Assembly (NCBI RefSeq): GCF_041296385.1 | Contig: NC_091020.1 | Coordinates: 30,336,001-30,400,000, forward strand | DNA length: 64,000 bases | Direction of reading: 5' to 3' | Origin: Aphelocoma coerulescens | Taxonomy: Eukaryota > Chordata > Aves > Passeriformes > Corvidae | In this document: in pieces, positions 39,011 through 51,300 of the stretch | How positions within the stretch are numbered: the stretch's first letter is position 1 | How the letters are laid out: every line of letters starts with the position of its first letter | Made by a program: the position numbers and the translations under genes | Notes under the pieces: generated by a model | Databases searched by the model: none | What the model was told of the DNA's origin: nothing | What the model saw: the letters and a program-made list of their open reading frames with translations, nothing else

Positions 39011-40790
39011 AAAAGCCACTGGGAAGTCTTAAAAAATGAAAACAAGACCATGCAGCAAAGCTAACACCTTGGTTCATAATGGATTACAAGTCGATTCTGT
39101 TGTTCTTGCATACATCACTGCAGACTACCATTATCTGACTGAATGAATGAAACTGCAAAACTCACCTACTTTTTTTTCTTTGGCCTCCTTATTTCTACTG
39201 AGATTTATTTCATATATTGATCTCCCTGATGGGTACCATAGCAATGGATGAAACAGGGCCATTTATTGAAACTTCCTTTTATTAAGTTAAACAAAATCCA
39301 TTCAGGTAAAAACTGAATGAAAAGATAAAATAGGCGCTGGAAACAGGTAAGGGGAGTACTTGTGGAGGATTGGGTTTTGAAACATAGCTTAAAGTTTGTA
39401 CTTTTGGTAGGAAATTCAGTGTATTGCAAAAATCCCAATGGTTTTTAAGGAGAACAATAGGATTCATTAGGTGCAGAAGCTCCTAGCTGCTGTATCCTGC
39501 AGCAACATCTAGAGATCAGAGCCTCCCAATGCAGATGGTGAAGACACTGCTAAAGACTTCTTCAAAGTGTCCTGCAGTAAAATAAACCTTTTTTCTGTAG
39601 ATGTACACTTCAGACAAAACCTGTGATTTTTTTTTTTTTTTAAGACCACGTTATTTTTTTCCAAGTGCTCACCACCTGTCATTTTGTTGTCAGGTATGGC
39701 TATAACAGGGTGTGTTGTGCAGCCACTGAATCTCTTTGAGGAATACAAGGGCAGTTTATAAGGGCATAATTTCACTTCAAACAAGTCATTCAGTAGTACA
39801 TTGCTTACTCTGACACATCAAGGAAGAGAAAATGCCATGGAAGTTGCAAAGCCCTGTAGTTTATCCTTTGCCAGTAAATGAATTGAGGAAAACCAAGCTG
39901 ATACCTCATACTTGTTAATGCAAACCACAATTAAAGGAATCCTGGCTTCTGAGGTAGGTGGTATCTGAGAAAAGGATAATTGGAATGTCTTCTAGAGCAA
40001 GAACAAATGTTGTGGCTGGGCTAGTAATGCTGGGCAGCTCTCCTCAATCAGCTGTTGCCTACTGCTGTGCTTTAACCAATGCATTTGTGCTGCAGGCCGT
40101 GCTTAACCCGTGTTTCCTGTGCAGCACTGGGAGCACTGGGGATGTCCCATGGCTGGACACCAAGGCACATCCCTCCCCATGGGCCAGTACTTCTGGTGTA
40201 TGACAAGTTCCAGCTCTCATCACTGGCCTATACATCAAACTTGCCAGTTTAATGGGAGTCTTGTATTCACTTACAGATGCAGGGGCACAGTCTCAGCTCC
40301 TCTGGACACTCTGTGTTTGCTTTCAGGCATGCTCACCCTGCAGTACATTACACTGTTGGGTATGTAGAGAAAAACATCATACAGCCAATAACTGAAAATT
40401 TACTGCTTGGCTAGGACTGAACACCAGCACCTTTATAGTGGGTAAACCCCCCCAAATTCCTGAATATAATCAGTTGTAAAACAGTCTGCAAGGTCTCACC
40501 TTTGGCTGTCATTCCAGCAGAAGTCAAACACACCCTGGACTCGCTGGTCACTTTCTGCTACAGGCAGAATCTGCTCCTGGTTTGCACTTTCTAAGTAGCT
40601 CTGTGAGTAGCACAGCCTCCTTGCATCTGCTTTGCAGTGCAGGAAAGGTTAATGTTCAACCCTAGATTGAAGGAACATGTCTTTGAGCTCTCAATTATCT
40701 TAAATACAACCAAGTACACTTTTTTTAAGAAAGAACCTGTAAGAGCACACAGCTGCATAAAGGATGAATGATTCACTTCCTTATGCCTGA
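39011..40790. other. intergenic sequence, no gene recognised
   Basis: Single-copy-looking DNA with a T15-type run near 39628-39642. No exon or transposon recognised. Confidence 0.6.
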
Positions 40791-40799
40791 TGGAAAAGA

Positions 40800-41100
40800 G
40801 AAGTCAATGTCTTAAGTGTGATAAAGTTGATGAATTATGGGCTTTAAGAGGCAGATCTTGCATTGGAATAAAGAGAATGCAGCAGGCAATCAGGGTTGTG
40901 AAACTACTGTTTATGTCCTTCACAACTTAACAAATAGCATCACAATATATAGAGATTGATTTTATAAGATAACATAATGATTTCATGCACAGTAGCTGTT
41001 GTAAAGTGATGTATTGTTTATTTGTTCTGTCGATGCCCTGCAGTAACCGGTTATTTGTCTCCCTGTGCAAGAAGGGAGTTGGCAGAATCTTACCTTGAAG
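40800..41100. promoter_or_regulatory. candidate conserved non-coding block
   Basis: Compact block with TGATGAATTATGGGC, TAACATAATGATTTC and GTAACCGGTTAT (a GRHL-like AACCGGTT core near 41044-41051). It is non-coding and non-repetitive. Regulatory role is inferred from texture. Confidence 0.3.
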
Positions 41101-42700
41101 TCAGTGCTGGTTTCTAATGGTTGACTATTCAGAAGTTGTTACAAAGGCTGTATCTATGCTGATAAAGAGATGAAGTCCAGGAAGAAATCACTGTCCCCAG
41201 GATCAACAGGTTCAGCCTGGCTTATAACCTTGCTGCTCAGGGCTAGGTCGTCTTGCTGGGCCGTATTTGCACTACACTGGAGGTGGCCCTTGGTATTTCT
41301 TAGGCACTGTGGCTTGAGACAGAAATACTTGCATTTTTAGGGCTTCTTTTTAACTTTCAAAATACATGAAATAACACAAGGGCTGTGTACTAGCTCACTA
41401 GTTTGGCGTTTTGGGGTTTTATTTGGTTTGGTTTGGTCTGTTTATTTTAATTAGCATAAACCAGCCGATGTGTTGGGCATTGAGATTTAGACATGGGTGT
41501 CACCCAGCTATCACCCAGCCCCCTGCTCTCTCCTGCACTGAGATTTTAGGCACTCAGTATTACTTTGCTGACATAGGTTTTTCAAGTGGCTGTGCCTGAT
41601 GATTTGGGGCCAGAAGTGAGAAAGAAGCTTCTCCCTTCAAAACCAAGGTGGGCACTGAGGGATGGCAGATTGGGAAAGCAAAGCAAAGCTCATTCTGAGC
41701 ATGAGAGTCTGGACATGCATCTTTTGAATCCTGGCTTCATGGGGACTTATCACACTGCCATGTGGTCAGGCCTGGTGAGATAGCTGCTTACTTCTCATAG
41801 GTCACTGGTATCAGACCCAGTTCTCTCCTGAGCTGGGTTATGCAAAGTCCCAGTACTTAGTGAAAGTTGTGCAGCTCTGAGGACAGTGGCTGTGTGGTGG
41901 GACAAAGACAAGGGAGAGATGTTAAGAAAACAAACATTCAAAGAGTAAAATGGCTTGTGCAGACTGATACAGTGGGTGTGTGTGTGCAGGTGTGTGCAGC
42001 ATCTCTGTGGGCACATGCACCAGCTGGGTTCTCTCTGGTGCATTTGGTGGTTTGAGTTATACCTGTCAAACCCCAGGCTGGATCCTCCTTCCTTCTTTGG
42101 ACAACCTATTTCCTTTTTCTTTTAGTTTTGCCATGACTCCCTGCTAGTCCTGGGCAGTGGGAGAGAGGACTCACTGTTCCAAAGCATCTTTATTTGTATG
42201 ATTTCCTCTGTATCACATCAAGCTGCCTACTCTTGTGGGCACTGATAGAATCAGAGCTGTGTCTGTGCTCCTGCTGTAGTACCATGGAATTAGGATTTCT
42301 GTGTAAAATCTCAGTGCCAAAAGGCTTTCAGCCATGCTGGTACCAGTGAAGATATTCTGTCTTGTAGCTGCTGAATCTTTGGTCTGGTATTAGTGGGTCA
42401 GCAAGGAGTTTGATGTTGCATCCTCAATAGACCCTTTTTATTCTCATTATTTTTTCTGTGAGAAAATAAAGCTTTGAAACTGCTCAAATGTTGTTGGCCT
42501 TGTCTTATTGCATGTAATTTTGAAGCATTTGTTCCAGGCACACTACAATTTTTGCCATTTAGTGATTACCTTTAAATTCCACGAAGCCTTTTCTCATGTG
42601 CCCTTGTGCAGTGCTTTGGGAGATTGTCTGATGTGAAAGGCACTATTACACATTGAACTGATTATTGTTGTTTGTTGCTGTTAACACAGACAAGAAACCC
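41101..42700. other. intergenic sequence, no gene recognised
   Basis: Mixed-composition DNA with a TTTGG-rich stretch near 41402-41440 and a TG-rich stretch near 41975-41995. No exon recognised. Confidence 0.6.
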
Positions 42701-42714
42701 TCCTGGCAGGGAAA

Positions 42715-43320
42715 CAACTTCTTTGCTAATAAGTATTCATAATTTGTATCTCAGCAAAAGATGTAAACATATATTATCATTAAATAGGCTGTAATTTTAA
42801 TTGCCTATAAATGTTATTAATTCTGATTGTGATTATTCAATAGGTAATAAAGATAAAGGCTGTCAAAATTAATTAAGTACATATTCATTAAATTCAAGGT
42901 AGCTTCAGTTTCTTTATTGCACAAATACAATTAACACTTAATCTGAATCTCAGTAAGTTACATAATCATGTGACTCAAAATAAAGGGAGGATACAACCTT
43001 GGCCTTTTACTTTTTACATGGGAAAACATTAATGATGCTGACATTGGAGACAATTAGACAGTGTCGGCCAATTGTTTTTAGTCAGCTTTCTCTCACATCT
43101 GTGGTGTCTACAAGCAAGAAGGGCCATTGTTTCTGCAGGCCTCCGTCGCGCTTTGGCTCTTTGTGCTAACCGTCAATCTCTTGCTGAATATCAAAGCTGT
43201 GAGGAAATTAGAACAGACCAGCTCTACTGCACCACACTAAAGCTTAGCAGGGTGCATCCACTATGCTACTAATTAGGCAGTGGCCAACAAAATAACCTGT
43301 CAATGTGTGCTTGCCATTTC
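42715..43320. promoter_or_regulatory. candidate conserved non-coding block with homeodomain-type sites
   Basis: About 600 bp rich in AATTA cores: ATTTTAATTGCC near 42793, AAAATTAATTAAGTAC near 42866-42881, ACAATTAGACAG near 43049, CTACTAATTAGGCAG near 43266-43280. It also holds an unusual CpG-containing core (CTCCGTCGCGCTTTGG near 43141) in an otherwise CpG-poor region. No open frame and no repeat signature. Enhancer is the best guess. Confidence 0.38.
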
Positions 43321-44380
43321 CCACACACCTGCATTTCATACACTAATAAGCGTACAGCCATGGAGAGAAAGGAATAACTGCTGAAGTGTGAAAAATGAAC
43401 AAAATATAACAATGTTTCTCTCCCCACCTATACTACTGCCAATTACCATTTAACATTAGGTAGAATCAACATGTCGGGAGAAATACAATACAGTATCTGA
43501 AACTAAAGAGAGGGTAGGAAGGAGCAAAGCCACACATAGCGAGTGTATTAATGTTTGCTGCAGAACGTCGTGCTAAGTGGAATCTCTCTTTATTTGTATA
43601 AACCAGGAGGTTGAAAATGATCGTGATTAGGGTTTTTCTATTCACGTCAGCCCAGAGAGAAATCCATATTTTTGTTGCTTACCAAAAATATGTGAATAAA
43701 ACAGTGCCAAATGACTACTCCAGTGCTGCTCTAGCAGACTGCATCCTTCATGTGCACCAGTGAGGCCAAGCCAGCACAGGCTGACTGAAGTTCTGATCTC
43801 TGTCTGATTTACTTTCAGCCAGTCACTTGCAAACCTCTCTGAAACTTCTGTGCACCATCCTTCCACCTTATAATTCCTTGATTTGAAATCATATCAGTCA
43901 GGATGTCAGTACCCGCTTCTCCGGTGAACTTATTACATTTGTGCTGTTATTTCCTGTCATGAATCTGTCCCCTACCAAACACACAGTCAGGAAACTCCTA
44001 GAAATTACTTTTCTATCCAAGTGATAAAAGTACACAAAAGTGTCCTGTTATTACTGTTGTGAAAGGGGGAGGAGGAATGCTTATGCAGTGATTAGAAATA
44101 TTGTGTTTGAAAGCAGCTCATCCTCAAAACACAGAAATCAGTTTCATTGCAGGTGTTATGGCATTGCTGTGAGTTCACACAACTCCCCCTTACAACCCCT
44201 TGTAAATTGCTAGGTTTCGTACCATAGTAATTCTCACACCATATATTTCTTTCCCTTTGCCTTTCCTTAATGCCTGATCAGATTGCAGGAGTGATGATTT
44301 AGAAGTGATATGCAATGAAAACAAAGCAGAGCAGAAGTAAAGATATTAAGTCAGGTGCAAAGCACCCAGGGCCAAGCTGC
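43321..44380. other. intergenic sequence, no gene recognised
   Basis: Single-copy-looking DNA without coding signal or recognised repeat. Confidence 0.55.
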
Positions 44381-44389
44381 TAAGGCCAT

Positions 44390-45170
44390 TACCTTTGCCA
44401 GGGGTCTGACTCAGCTGAATTCAGCACTTCAGACTCGGAGCTCTTTATTTTTTTCCCTCTTTGCACAAACCCAAGGGTTATAAATGCAAATTTACTCATA
44501 TGAAACACTGTGATTCCCTGTAGGACTCCCCCCCTCCATCCTGATGCATATACTTCAATTATCTCTTTTTTTTTTTTTTTTTCCCATGGACTTGAGCTTT
44601 GGTGGATCAGGTAGATGAAGGGCAGAAAACAGATTTATGGAAATATATCACTCCTGAGTAGCCATCCTACCCGGCGTCTTCAATGTAAAGCTGAATTTAA
44701 AACATGAAATGAGAACCAGAAGGACCAATGCAGTGTGTGGATGAAGCTGTTTTCCTCTACAAGAAAAATCACTTCATCTCAATATGTAGGAGAAATGCCT
44801 ATATTGTTATGCTATCCTTGATGGAAATCATACAATAAAGGCCAATATTCAAATGGTATTTGTTAGATACTTTTGAACACCACTCTGCCTTTCATTAGAC
44901 TTTATCCAGGAGCAGCATTTTCAATTATAAATAAAAACTTTCTCCGCCTCTTCCCACTTGAGCTCAAGTACAGAAGGCCCCTATTTAAAATGCAGCTCCC
45001 GAGCAGGCCACCAGGCCGCCTGTTCAGCTGCCAGTGGCTTTTGTGTACAAAGATGTTAATTGGTCCTAATCCCCTCCTAGAAGCTGTTTTGGTAGCCTGA
45101 CCTGGCACCCCAAAGGACACCTTGGTGTGAAAAACTAAAGGGCCCATTGAAAAGAGAGTGAAAAGCAGCA
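44390..45170. promoter_or_regulatory. candidate conserved non-coding block
   Basis: Includes AGATGTTAATTGGTCCTAAT near 45050-45069, CTATTTAAAATGC near 44981 and CAATTATAAATAAAAAC near 44922. A T17 run lies at 44566-44582. There is no convincing open frame. Regulatory role is inferred. Confidence 0.28.
44566..44582 (+). repeat. T17 homopolymer
   Basis: Uninterrupted T run. Confidence 0.9.
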
Positions 45171-45204
45171 CTGAGCATTCCAACACATTTTAATTTCAGG
45201 AATT

Positions 45205-45229
45205 AAAAAAAAAAAAAAAAAAAAAAAAA
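45205..45229 (+). repeat. A25 homopolymer
   Basis: Uninterrupted A run followed by a G-rich stretch, a short perfect hairpin (GTAGCC/GGCTAC, 45243-45259) and a G9 run near 45266-45274. Could be an expanded microsatellite or the tail of an old insertion; no insertion body recognised. Confidence 0.85.
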
Positions 45230-45354
45230 GCGAGGGGAGGGTGTAGCCAGAGGGGCTACGGCAGAGGGGGGGGGATGGCACACATCATCTTGCTGATTCT
45301 GAATTGGTCATACAAAGCTTTAGTAACCATGAAGTAAGCTCTACAAACACCCTT

Positions 45355-45362
<8 letters not shown>

Positions 45363-45386
<24 letters not shown>
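45363..45386 (+). repeat. (CA)n microsatellite
   Basis: About twelve CA units, followed by an A-rich stretch. Confidence 0.93.
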
Positions 45387-45399
45387 TCCAAAAAGAAAA

Positions 45400-48300
45400 A
45401 AAAAAAGCCAAGATCTTCTTATATTTCAGCTTCAGGTTTGGATGCTTCTTCCATTTTGTTATTTCCAATGCACAAACTCTGTTTCGGAGAGCTGAAGGAA
45501 CCCAAATGCAACCCAAGGGTCTGACATCCCTTCTTCTGTCCTCTTCAGGAGGAGGTGGGCAAATCCAGACCAAAGTTAGTTTCCCTACGGATTCTGCTGG
45601 CCCATTATGTGGCACAAATAAGCATCCAGGACCTGAAGGAGAGAGGACATTTTCTATTAGGTACTTACAGAGCAACTAGGGTGGGGGCAGGGGAAGGGGG
45701 GAGGACGGGAAGGACGGGAAAAGGGAAAAAAGGCAGCTATTATGGCAAACTTATAATCAAATGTACACAAGAAATGTTAGATATAAACACTCCCCCTGAG
45801 GAAGTTGTAAAATGCTATCTGTTCAGCATGCCATTGTGCAAAGTGTACATTTACAGCTTGGGTGGTAAATTATGCTAATAGAATGCACAAACCTCAACCG
45901 TGAGGTTTTGAATTTTTTGACACAGTTCACAGATCAACTTCATAGGTCAAAGGAGTTTGCCTCCCACAGCCTGATAAAGTAGAGAGATATACAGTCTGTG
46001 CGTATTATTATGATCTTGTAGAATGCAAGTTTTTAAGTAGGATATCTTTGGTATATTTTCATCTCCGAATTTGCTCATAATGATTACTTTTCATTAGATA
46101 CTGCTCTAGGAAAGGGCAAAACACTTAGGAGACTCTTTTCATGGAAATGTTTCAAGGTGTTGAATGCAAAAACCCAGTAATAAAAGCTTCCATAGCACAC
46201 CAATGTACACAGAAAGGAAGCTACAGTAGCAATTCTTTCACCAAAGAACAACTGCTCAGATGTACTTTGTCATGAGCTTTTGCAGTACAAGGGGGGGAAA
46301 AAAGGGCATATAAAATGTTAGATTCCTTAATCAGCAGAGATTTTCTGCTCAAAGAACAGGGGCCCATGGTTAGAGTTGGAAGGTAAGACAAAGACATAAT
46401 TCTTGCACAATTACTGTAAAACAAACAAATCAACCCCCCGAACACAAAGCGCCTAAGAAATGTGGAGTATCCATTTGGAGAGAACAGCAAAAACTGCTGC
46501 CTTCTCCTGCTGATCTCCTACAGCACTTCTGGGCATCTAAAGTTTGCAAATCACATTGTTAGCATTTTCCAGGCTCATATAAAAGCATAAGTATATTTTA
46601 GTGCCAAGTTAAGAAAGGGTAGCTATCAGAATTTAATCTTGTTCAGTAATCTCAAGGTGCCTTTTGGATTTGAATGGCTGATTCACTGCTCTCGTCGTGA
46701 TAACATTACTCTGTCTCTGGCATGGCATTTTCTGGATCAGGTGCTTGAAAATGGTATGGTAAGGTATATCTCAGAAATAAGGTGGGACCACAAAAACACC
46801 TTAAAAATGGATGAAAAACAAGCTGATCAAGCTAGAAAATCTTCCCTTGGAATTGGAAAAGTTAAATGAAGGGAAATGTTAAAATTTCAATGCAGTGTAA
46901 AAAGTCTGATAACATTCCTTTTCCCACAATATATTTGTCTTTTTAAATATACAGATGTATTTTAATAATTTTGGTTATTTCATGGGTTTATTTCTGTTTC
47001 AAATAACTTCTTGGCAATGAAAGCAAAGGCAGGAAAAAACTGAAAGGGACTCAGGGAGGCAGGGTTTGGGTGAGTGTTTCCATGTGCACCCCCTAAGATG
47101 TGCTGGAGGAGCTGCTCAGCAAGCACAGAGCATCACTGGTTGAAAAGGTGGCCTGTTTGAGGAGCTTTAATAAAAATAATCAGAATCAACTCTGTAGACC
47201 TAGACTTCAGTCTCTGAGTCATCTTCAGGTGAATCATGCTGTCTCCTGAACTGAACTGATTATTCACATGAGTAAAGTGAGCAGGGCTTGTTCCAGGGTC
47301 ATCCGTGTAAGTCCTCAATATAGAACAGCCCAGAAGTTGCCTGAATTGAGGCAGCAGAAGAGACTGGACAAACTAACCCAAAAAATCCTGCTGCAAACCC
47401 CTCTGTGTCTCCCCCAGCTCCACAAGCTTCTCTGGCACTGCACAGGGTCAGAGCGGAAAACAAACCTTACCTCAAAGAAAGGGCTGTGCCTGAAAACCAC
47501 AGCAGATCATTAGAAACCTCAAAAAATAGTATTTATTTTCAAGGGGAGTGAAAAGTAAATGCTCCAGAGCACCAAATGCTTCATGTTTCTCACTGGGCTG
47601 CTCAGAGAGAGCTTTCAGATGAAGCCTTGCTGATGAGCTGCTGCTGGTGGTGTGTGAATCTGTACTTTCCCCTCAGTATTGCTGCACTGTAAGAAAAAGT
47701 AACAGGGAAAGAAGCAGCCTCTGAAAACCTCTCCATCCTCTTTCGGGAGGTGAGTGTATAGTGAATATGTCAAACTTTTTTTTTCTCCCCATTCCAATCA
47801 TTTCCCTCCACTCCCCCTCAGATTTACAGCTCTAGTGGTATTTCAATCCAGTTAATGTATGTGTGTTGTAAATGTCACAGGGGTTAATCTCCACCAAGCT
47901 TTTAAGAAAATAAATCAGCATTTTGACTGATTTGATACTTTAAAAAAGTTTCCACCCACTCCTCCTTTCTTCTCCTGATGTGGCAGGAGGGGTATTAAAC
48001 TCTGGGTGAGCCTATAAGAAACTGTTGGATATTTTCTGTTATCCCTGCCAGGTGGCAGAGAACCACAAGAATATAACTCCTTTTGCAGGAGATTAGTAAA
48101 ATAGAAGGATTCCTAAATGAGGGCCAGATCCTGATGGGCACCCGTCTGTCCCCCTTGAATTCTGCAGCAACTGTGAAAATAAAGATGAAGCAAAGAATTT
48201 AAACAAAAGGGAAAAAATGAAAAAGGAGTGAGAGCATGCAGTGGCATTCCTTGCCCCTGTTGGTGCACCCACCAAACTTTGAGCTGTCTGCTGCGTAGCT

Positions 48301-51300
48301 TCCAGGAATTTCTAAAGTTGCAGCTTTTGCTTTTGAATTTGCATCTGAGGCTTTTGAGGGACATTGGTGGAAATCACAAGCACACTCACACCTGTTTACA
48401 CCGGCTCTCAAAGGATGCTACTCACTCTAAACGTGTCTCTGGCAGCGAGGCTGGCTGGAGGCACCGGCAGAAGAGAGCTGGGGAGGGCAGCACATTTCCA
48501 GGGTGCAAAAAATGTCCTTGTTCCTCTTTTTGTGAATGTCAGCAACCGGCAAACCCGGGCAGCTGGGAAGGAGGGGCCGTGCTGTGCGTGATGCCAGCTG
48601 CTGTGGTGGGGGAAGAAAGGCACACCAGGACCAGCAGCCAGAGAATCAGCAAGCACAGAGCCTCGAGGGTCCTCCCCCAGCCCGAGCCAGGTACGCAGGG
48701 ACCCCCACTGCACCCCATCCCTTGTGAGGGGCCTTGGGCCATCTTTGGAGAGCAATGGCAGGGATCAAAATGGGGGCAGCAGCACTGCAAAACTAACCTG
48801 ATCTCTCCAGAAGGATGCAGAATATTGCTGCCATGATTTTATTGTCAGAAATGCCTAGAAAGATCAAGCAAGTAAATATTACAGGTGTTCTCTGCACACT
48901 CTGGGTATATCAATGAGATAAACTTCTACTGTCCTTTTCTAAATGGAAAACACTGGTATCTGTGTTTTAGAAATGAGGAGGTTTAATACAAAAGCTGGCA
49001 CATGGCTTTCAGAGATAATCTGTCACATAATCAGGTACAGAACATAAACATAATATTTAAAATCTAGGAGGGGTGTCGGGGGGGCTTGACCCTACATACA
49101 GCACACACTCTGAAACCTGCTGGCCTTGAACCCAGGGCTAAGAAACCTCCTAAAGGGGGTCTTACAAAACTCCAGAATGTTAAACCTCTCACGTGGGATA
49201 CACCATCCCCCAGCTCAGATTCAGATAATAAGAGTGGTTTTTTGTTAATCAATAGTTCCTTCTCCAAAATCTCTATTCACTTTACCTTTTTCTGCAAAAG
49301 TCTGGCAGCATCAAAACGTGTCGTTTTTTCTAAAACTGCTTAACAATGAAGTACCAAAAAACCCACCCTTGTTCTCTCTAAATAACCTACATGCCCAGAA
49401 AACAGTGAATACCCAGTGAATACACAATTTAAGGAAAATCAATCTACATCTGTCCCCAAAAGCACAGCAAAGGTAGTGGATGTGGATTGGCTTCCTGTAT
49501 TTGCATTTCCTTCACACAATGAGTGGATCTAGTTACATTTGTTTCACCTTTCAGCTATTTCTCCAATTTTCCTTTCTGAATGGAGGAATTTATCCCTTTT
49601 TTTTCTCCCAGAGTCAATGCTGGGGAGGGAAGCAAGGAAGTTATCAAAGGGGGGAGGGTGGGGAGAACAGCCTAGCCAGAGCTAAGGCTGTAATTACTTT
49701 AGAAACATAAAGGTCTATTCTCTCATTGCTGAAAAAGGGGAATTACACACATAACTTCCATTAACATTAATGGGACTCACCTACATAAATCCCTGGCACA
49801 TCAATGGGAGAATAGATCCTGTGTAACTATAGGTACTGTTTACTCAAAGGAAGTGTGTACCAAAGCATACTGCCTAAATCAGGATAGAGAGGGTGAAAGC
49901 TCTACCTTACTCATTTCATTGTCATTTGCTCTTGAAGGGCAATTATCAAGAAATTATTAGGTAGTGGCATCTTAATATCATGCTCTCCTGCATTTTACTT
50001 CTTCCCTGACAAAGGCAAAAGCTGACAGAATTTAAAATATTTTCATAATGGATTTTTTCCTAGTTGTTTTTCTGGTACTCCCCCTTTTCTACAAACAGAG
50101 ACATACATCACTTGTGTTTATCCCCCTCTGCTCTGTCTCTGTGTGTGATTATGAAGGCTGGGCCAGTTTATAGCAAGTAACATAAAATAAAAGGACTTTA
50201 TCTCTCTTTCTTTTCATGGATATAGGAAAGAAAGAATTTGCCTTTTTTTTCAAGTTGATCTGCTATTCAGAATGGCTGTTACATGAATGTCACTCCAGAT
50301 ACTGCATGTAGCAAGGGATTTAGTGTTCACCATTACTGTTAAACACAGTGCAACAACATCTCATTGAGGCAGTGCAATCACGAGGAAGGAAACTGGGAGC
50401 TCCAGCTACCCGCAATGCTTTGAATTGCTCCAGATTTTGGAGTGGTAGGACAAGAATAAAGAATATTTAGAGCAATTCTGGAACCACAAATCACCATCTG
50501 ACACTTTATGGCTATAAAAGTTAAGCTCTAGTAATTGTGTAGGCTTACCTTGGCAGGCTGTCTCGAGGTACTGCCAGCACTAGCACGGTGACAGGGGGTT
50601 AAATGCTGAGTCCAGGCTGTCTTGTTAGTGAACAATGTCCCATTTGCTATATTCCTAAAATATAGGCCTCAAAGTACCAAATGGTTAGTTCTTATTTAAA
50701 TCTCACATAATTTACTGTTGGTTTTGGGAGGTGGTTTTTTTTATTGTTTTGGGGTTTTTTGTTTTTTTTTAAATTCAGGAAGTGTAAGAGCCTTTATCTT
50801 TGGATGAGGCAGGTATCACTCTCACTGAGGAACTGAGTGAAAGGGAGATATCACCCAGGCCATGCCGAGCAGGACCCCAGACCTGCTCCACCAGTGAGCT
50901 GCCTGGTCTGATCCACTCCTCTCTTTCCTTGTTTGCTCTTCCCTGGTTTATAGGAGGCTCGCTGACTGCTCAGAGGCTGTGTGGGTTTGGGAGGGAATGC
51001 CTTTACCTACTGTTCCAAAGGGAAATTCTCTCTGTAAGGGGCCCTTTAACCAGCTTGTGGTGCTTTGCATCCCCTGAATTGCCAACAAAAAATCTAGAAT
51101 GAAAGCAAAATATTATGTGGCAGAAAGTAACTGAGAAAAAGGTAGATGATGTTTCATCAGAGCCCCCAGCTTAAAGTGTGAAAGCACTGTCTTAAAAGCA
51201 TCCTTTGCTCTGGGAGTTATCAGTTTCTATTACTAAGTGCAAGAAAATAAAATCCACACCTGTTCAGGTCTGATATATATACCAGGGACATAAATGGAAG

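Noticed and set aside
48228..48836. 202-codon plus-strand open frame
   Set aside because: Moderately GC-rich patch with competing frames on both strands and no protein signature.
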